Shown here piece by piece: positions 60,545 to 64,000 of a stretch of DNA of 64,000 nucleotides. The stretch covers positions 62,001-126,000 of the forward strand of contig NZ_JBCDMV010000001.1 of assembly GCF_038433135.1 (NCBI RefSeq), in the 5' to 3' direction. The DNA comes from Luteococcus sp038433135. GTDB taxonomy: Bacteria; Actinomycetota; Actinomycetes; Propionibacteriales; Propionibacteriaceae. The position numbers were made by a program, and so were the translations under genes. Under the pieces are notes generated by a model, which did not search any database, was not told where the DNA came from, and worked only from the letters and a program-made list of their open reading frames with translations. The stretch's first letter is position 1. Every line of letters starts with the position of its first letter.

Positions 60545-61540
60545 ATGAGCCTCAAGGGCCGCAACTTCATCAAGGAAGCCGATTTCACGCCCGACGAATG
60601 GCTGGAACTACTGGATCTGGCCGCCGAGCTGAAGGCCGCCAAGAAGGCTGGTGCCGAGACCAAGCGCCTGCAGGGCAGGAACATCGCGTTGATCTTCGAG
60701 AAGACCTCCACCCGCACCCGCTGCTCCTTCGAGGTGGCGGCCTTTGACCAGGGTGCGCACACCACGTACCTGGACCCCAGCGGTTCCCAAATCGGCCACA
60801 AGGAATCCATGGCCGACACCGCCCGCGTGCTGGGCCGGATGTTCGACGGCATCGAGTACCGCGGCTTCGGCACCGAGGGCGTGCAGATCCTGGCCGACCA
60901 GGCCGGCGTGCCCGTTTGGAATGGGCTGACCAACGAATGGCACCCCACCCAGATGCTCGCCGACCAGCTCACCATGCGTGAGCACTGCGCCAAGCCGCTC
61001 AACCAGATGACCCACGCCTACCTTGGTGACGCCCGCTACAACATGGGCAATTCCTGTCTGGTCTCCGGCGCCATCGTCGGGATGGACATCCGGATCGTCG
61101 CCCCCCAGGAATTCCAGCCGGAGGCCTGGGTGGTGGAGATCGCCCAGACGATCGCCAAGACCACCGGCGCCACGATCACCATCACCGACGACGTCACCGC
61201 CGGGGTGAAGGGCTGTGATTTCATCTCCACCGACGTCTGGGTCAGCATGGGCGAGCCCAAGGAGGTCTGGCAGGAGCGGATTGCGGCACTCAAGCCCTAC
61301 CAGGTCAACGCCGAGGTGATGGCAGCCACCGGCAACCCCGACTGCAAGTTCCTGCACTGCCTGCCCGCCTTCCACGACCGCAACACCACCGTGGGGGAGG
61401 ACATCTTCCAGGCCACCGGAATGGATGCGCTGGAGGTGACCGACGAGGTCTTCGAGGGCCCGGCCTCGGTGGTCTTCGACCAGGCCGAGAACCGGATGCA
61501 CACCATCAAGGCAGTGATGGTGGCGACGCTGGGTTCCTGA
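60545..61540 (+). CDS. argF: ornithine carbamoyltransferase
   Basis: The 331-residue enzyme has the carbamoyl-phosphate motif in FEKTSTRTRCSFEVA (~57-71), the ornithine motif HCLPAFHD (~272-279) and VWVSMGEPKEVWQERI (~231-246). It makes citrulline from ornithine and carbamoyl phosphate. The sequence type matches E. coli ArgF and ArcB, so it may be anabolic or part of arginine deiminase breakdown. No other arg or arc genes are near. The ATG at 60545 follows AAGGGAG; an in-frame ATG at 60521 has a poorer site. A family A palindrome sits in the leader. Confidence 0.9.
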   Translation: MSLKGRNFIKEADFTPDEWLELLDLAAELKAAKKAGAETKRLQGRNIALIFEKTSTRTRCSFEVAAFDQGAHTTYLDPSGSQIGHKESMADTARVLGRMFDGIEYRGFGTEGVQILADQAGVPVWNGLTNEWHPTQMLADQLTMREHCAKPLNQMTHAYLGDARYNMGNSCLVSGAIVGMDIRIVAPQEFQPEAWVVEIAQTIAKTTGATITITDDVTAGVKGCDFISTDVWVSMGEPKEVWQERIAALKPYQVNAEVMAATGNPDCKFLHCLPAFHDRNTTVGEDIFQATGMDALEVTDEVFEGPASVVFDQAENRMHTIKAVMVATLGS

Positions 61541-61574
61541 TCGGAGCCCGGCCCGGGCACTGCCCACACAGACG

Positions 61575-61603
61575 GGGCCGGGCGAGGAATCCTCACCCGG
61601 CCC
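61575..61603 (+). terminator. hairpin terminator after argF
   Basis: GGGCCGGG (61575-61582) pairs with CCCGGCCC (61596-61603), with a GAGG/CCTC inner stem. It lies 35 bases past argF and 17 before the convergent AIM24 gene end, so it may serve both. Confidence 0.75.
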
Positions 61604-61620
61604 TTCGCCCCTCTTGCGGA

Positions 61621-62343
61621 TCAGTTGAACAGGTTGCCGATCGCGCCGCCGACGCCGTCGCCACCGCCGTTGGGGGTGGCGACCACATTCTCGCAAGGCT
61701 GCACCACCACGTGGCCCTGGCCGCGGAAGGCCATCTGCAGCATCTCGCCGGTGCCGCCGCGCACCATCGACTTCAGACCGCCGGTGTCCATCTTGATGTC
61801 CATCTGCACGCCGCCGGTCCACATCACCACGGCCTGCGCGTCGGCAAAGGTGGGGGCCTGGGAGACGTCCAGCGCCACCGGCTCACCCTTGGTGGTGATC
61901 GCCACGAAGCCGGTGCCCTGCAGCACCACATTGAACAGGCCGCCGGTCATCATGGCCCCGCGGGCCTGGATCCGGTGGACGTCCCACTGGATCGACTGGC
62001 TGAAGCCCAGGATGTTGCCGCCGTTCACGCTGATGGTGTCGTTCTCCAGGTAGATCACCTGAATCTCGGAGGCCTCGTCGGCCAGGAAGAGCTCGCCGTT
62101 GCCGACGCACTCCATCAGCGGGACGCCCTCACCGGTCGCGGCCTGCTTCAGCAGCTTGCCCAGACCGCCCGAGCCCTTGTTGGTGAAGTTGATCTGGCCC
62201 TGGTAGGCCACCATCGAGCCGGTGCGCGCCCAGACCGGCCCAAAGCCCATGTTCACCTTGAGCAGCTTCTTGTTCTGCAGGCTGAACTGGTGCTCGGAGT
62301 TCTTCTCGGCGTAGTCGTTGAACAGGGGTCCGTACAGGGGCAT
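61621..62343 (-). CDS. AIM24/TerD-like family protein
   Basis: The 240-residue protein shows the AIM24 pattern of repeated beta-turns: LLKVNMGFGPVWARTGSMVA (~28-47), YLENDTISVNGGNILGFSQS (~98), MTGGLFNVVLQGTGFVAITT (~131) and the ending in a glycine-rich tail. AIM24-family proteins have no settled biochemical role in bacteria. The ATG at 62343 follows GAAGGTGA. It is convergent with argF. There is no signal peptide. Confidence 0.8.
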   Translation of the reverse strand: MPLYGPLFNDYAEKNSEHQFSLQNKKLLKVNMGFGPVWARTGSMVAYQGQINFTNKGSGGLGKLLKQAATGEGVPLMECVGNGELFLADEASEIQVIYLENDTISVNGGNILGFSQSIQWDVHRIQARGAMMTGGLFNVVLQGTGFVAITTKGEPVALDVSQAPTFADAQAVVMWTGGVQMDIKMDTGGLKSMVRGGTGEMLQMAFRGQGHVVVQPCENVVATPNGGGDGVGGAIGNLFN

Positions 62344-62465
62344 GGCGTCACCTTCGTCGTCGATTCCTGCCACGAGGGTAGGGGATGCCCGGACCACGCC
62401 GAGCCTCATTCACCGGTTCGTTCCCCAGCATTCGCCAGGGCGTCGGCTGGCGTGGCTGTCGCCGG

Positions 62466-62558
62466 TTTCCGAGAACTGACCTCCAGAATCGCCCTCGATG
62501 CGCGCCTCGCCGCCCACGCCCGTTCTCGGGGTGCGATCTGGAGGTGGATTCTCGGAAA
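62466..62558. repeat. family A inverted repeat, copy 4
   Basis: TTTCCGAGAACTGACCTCCA opens the left arm (62466-) and 62535-62558 is its partner (TGGAGG.GGATTCTCGGAAA). The loop is about 45 bases. It sits in the gap between AIM24 and the Mug-type gene, immediately before the family B copy. Confidence 0.88.
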
Positions 62559-62583
62559 GCAGTACTGCCGTCTACTCAAAGGG

Positions 62584-62666
62584 TGTGCCACAAACTGCAT
62601 CCTGATCCTGACCCAATGCCATATGTGCACCGGGTGGCAATCTCGATGCGGTTTGTGGCGCAGACC
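62584..62666. repeat. family B inverted repeat, copy 2
   Basis: TGTGCCACAAACTGCATC (62584-62601) pairs with GATGCGGTTTGTGGCGCA (62645-62662) with two G-T-type differences. The 83-bp element matches copy 1 in length and orientation, while the loop is largely different. It ends 35 bases before the Mug-type start, so it lies in that gene's leader or promoter. Confidence 0.85.
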
Positions 62667-62701
62667 GAGTGGGTAGACCAGACTTCTGGCAGGCTGCCGT
62701 C

Positions 62702-63265
62702 ATGGGATTCACCGCTGCCGAGTTGCAGCGCTTCGCCGGGCGGGCGGTGCCCGACCTGCTGCCCGATCCGCTGCGGCTGCTGGTCTGCGGGATCAACCCG
62801 TCGCTGTGGACGGCGGCCACCGGGGCCCATTTCGCGCGGCCCGGCAACCGCTTCTATCCGGCGCTGGCAAGGGCGGGGATCATCTCCCACCCCTTCGACG
62901 CCGCCGACGGCTACCGACCGGAAGACCTGGCCGAACTGCACCGGCTGGGGATCGGCAACACCAATCTGGTGGCCCGGGCCACCGCGCGGGCCGACGAACT
63001 GAGCCGCGACGAACTCCGGGCCGGCGCCACCAGGCTGGCATCCCTGGTGGCCGAACACCACCCGGCAGTGGTCGCGGTGCTGGGCGTCACCGCCTTCCGG
63101 CAGGCCTTCGCCCAGCCGAAGGCCCAGCTGGGCGAGCAGCCGCAAGACCTGGCCGGCGCCCGGCTCTTCGTGCTGCCGAACCCGTCGGGCCTGAACGCCC
63201 ACGAGACGATCGACAGCCTGGCCGCCCAGTACGCCGAGGCCGCTCGGGCGGCAGGTCTGCCGTGA
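62702..63265 (+). CDS. mug: Mug-type G:T/G:U mismatch DNA glycosylase
   Basis: The 187-residue enzyme has the uracil-DNA-glycosylase superfamily motifs of Mug/TDG: GINPSLWTAATGAHFARPGN (~30-49; G-I-N-P-S and the F/N-rich loop) and the C-terminal LPNPSGLNAH (~159-168). It removes uracil or thymine from G mismatches in double-stranded DNA. The ATG at 62702 is the domain start. It is followed after 44 bases by the sigma factor gene. Confidence 0.88.
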   Translation: MGFTAAELQRFAGRAVPDLLPDPLRLLVCGINPSLWTAATGAHFARPGNRFYPALARAGIISHPFDAADGYRPEDLAELHRLGIGNTNLVARATARADELSRDELRAGATRLASLVAEHHPAVVAVLGVTAFRQAFAQPKAQLGEQPQDLAGARLFVLPNPSGLNAHETIDSLAAQYAEAARAAGLP

Positions 63266-63309
63266 TCTCCCGGCCCCGGGCCAGCCGGTTCGAAGGAGAA
63301 TCGGCCGGG

Positions 63310-63873
63310 GTGCAACGAAAGGCGGCTCCCGCGCGTGGTGAAGGTGTGACAGTCTTCCCCGTACTCCCGGACACCCGTCCGAGTTTCGACGACTGGCTGG
63401 CACTGCGCGGATCGAGCCTGCTCTCCTTCGCCTGGATGGTCACCCGCCACCAGGAGGATGCCAAGGACGCGCTGCAGGATGCCCTTGCCGGGCTCTATCC
63501 ACGGTGGCACCGCTTCGAGGATGTCGATGCGGCGGAGGCCTACCTCAAGCGCAGCATCGTGAATGCGTCGGTGAGCAACTGGCGCAAGACCGGCAAGCGG
63601 TTGGTGCCGGTGGCCGATCCGGGGCTGCTGCAACCGTCGGTGCCGGACTTTGCCGACGCGGTGGACGAGGCCGACCTGGCCTGGCAGCTGTGCGAGCATC
63701 TGCCCGTCCAGCAACGCGCCGCGGTGGTGCTGCGTTTCCGGGAGGACTACTCCTTTGCGGACATTGCCCGCACGCTGGAGATTCCGGAGGCCACCGCGCG
63801 CTCCCATGTGCACCGCGCGCTCGCGCGGCTGCGTACCCTGCTCAAGGCCCAGGAAGGAGGCGACGAGAGATGA
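63310..63873 (+). CDS. ECF RNA polymerase sigma factor, SigE family
   Basis: The protein has a sigma-2 region (LRGSSLLSFAWMVTRHQEDA, then KDALQDALAGLYPRW) and a sigma-4 region (LPVQQRAAVVLRFREDYSFA, then DIARTLEIPEATARSHVHRA). The sigma-2/-4 layout without region 1.1 or a long middle marks an ECF factor. Length is 187 with a GTG at 63310 (11 bases after AAGGAG) or 175 with a GTG at 63346; the first is chosen for the ribosome site. The next gene overlaps by four bases, a layout common for anti-sigma pairs. Its stimulus is unknown. Confidence 0.85.
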   Translation: MQRKAAPARGEGVTVFPVLPDTRPSFDDWLALRGSSLLSFAWMVTRHQEDAKDALQDALAGLYPRWHRFEDVDAAEAYLKRSIVNASVSNWRKTGKRLVPVADPGLLQPSVPDFADAVDEADLAWQLCEHLPVQQRAAVVLRFREDYSFADIARTLEIPEATARSHVHRALARLRTLLKAQEGGDER

Positions 63874-64000
63874 ACGACTGGCAGGATGACGACTTCGGTC
63901 GGGAGGAAGACCTCTTCCGGCAGGCACTGGCCCGGCATGCCAAGGACCTGGCCGACGAACCCGTCGCCTACGAGGGCCCGCGCGAGCGGCGACGGGTCTC
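63870..64000 (+). CDS. partner of the ECF sigma factor, N-terminal part
   Basis: The gene starts at ATG 63870, overlapping the sigma stop by four bases, and leaves the window. The visible 43 residues are highly charged (MNDWQDDDFGREEDLFRQAL, then ...EPVAYEGPRERRR). Genes in this position are often anti-sigma factors or unrelated membrane proteins. The visible part has no diagnostic motif. Confidence 0.55.
   Translation, partial: MNDWQDDDFGREEDLFRQALARHAKDLADEPVAYEGPRERRRV

Noticed and set aside
63276..63312. tRNA-like T-arm GGTTCGAAGGAGAATC
   Set aside because: No acceptor, D or anticodon arms can be drawn around it; it is a ribosome-site region.

Overview
The window is about 64 kb of very high-GC DNA with a dense actinobacterial gene layout. 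Genes often start at GTG, and 4-base ATGA/GTGA overlaps inside operons are common. The rpsF-ssb-rpsR-rplI order, an MprAB-type two-component system, a MarP-like CvpA/serine protease, the CtaG/CopD fusion, and Dcu fumarate uptake beside NrfHA with System II cytochrome c assembly fit an anaerobic or facultative actinobacterium. Propionibacteriaceae is my best guess, from gene content only. I saw no tRNA, rRNA, CRISPR array, transposase or integrase.

Layout. 0-8.3 kb: start of a secreted pullulanase-type protein; a Rieske ferredoxin/reductase pair without an oxygenase; an AbiE-type toxin-antitoxin pair with a palindromic operator; a CitA/CitB-type two-component system divergent from an anaerobic C4-dicarboxylate carrier; a rhodanese. 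8.3-15 kb: a frameshifted acetyltransferase, then a LacI-controlled sugar ABC importer divergent from a GH1 beta-glucosidase, with two LacI-type operators. 15-22 kb: the ribosomal/ssb operon with a leader hairpin and a strong terminator, an orphan antitoxin, copper ATPase and CtaG/CopD genes with a PIN-toxin remnant between them, and a cluster of DnaA boxes. 22-35 kb: FGGY kinase, DinB-like protein, 3-hydroxyisobutyrate dehydrogenase with an IclR regulator, CysE, Nudix, TrmO, DUF2252, ACT, PlsC, MarP and ArfB proteins. 35-44 kb: an anaerobic nitrite-ammonification block (thioredoxin-like protein, ResC, ResB, CcdA, TPR protein, NrfA, NrfH and a NarL/NarX-like regulator pair). 44-54.8 kb: YibE/F, AlkA-like glycosylase, AI-2E-type and amino-acid permeases, MprAB, MFS, and a peptidase-E-like protein with a long coiled-coil tail. 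54.8-59.3 kb: a deoC/SorC/polyol dehydrogenase/FGGY kinase cassette whose left edge carries a duplicate 3' end of the phosphatase gene on its right edge. 59.3-64 kb: phosphatase, ornithine carbamoyltransferase, AIM24, Mug-type glycosylase and an ECF sigma factor.

How it fits together. Fumarate uptake, nitrite reduction to ammonia and the haem-attachment machinery form a coherent anaerobic respiration toolkit, each with its own local two-component system. The ABC importer and GH1 enzyme form a beta-glucoside utilisation unit.

The least explained feature is a set of intergenic inverted repeats. Family A (four copies of about 92-96 bp plus a probable half copy) and family B (two copies of exactly 83 bp) recur in unrelated gap regions, with paired arms kept while loops vary. 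I could run no searches; coordinates and palindromes were read by eye.
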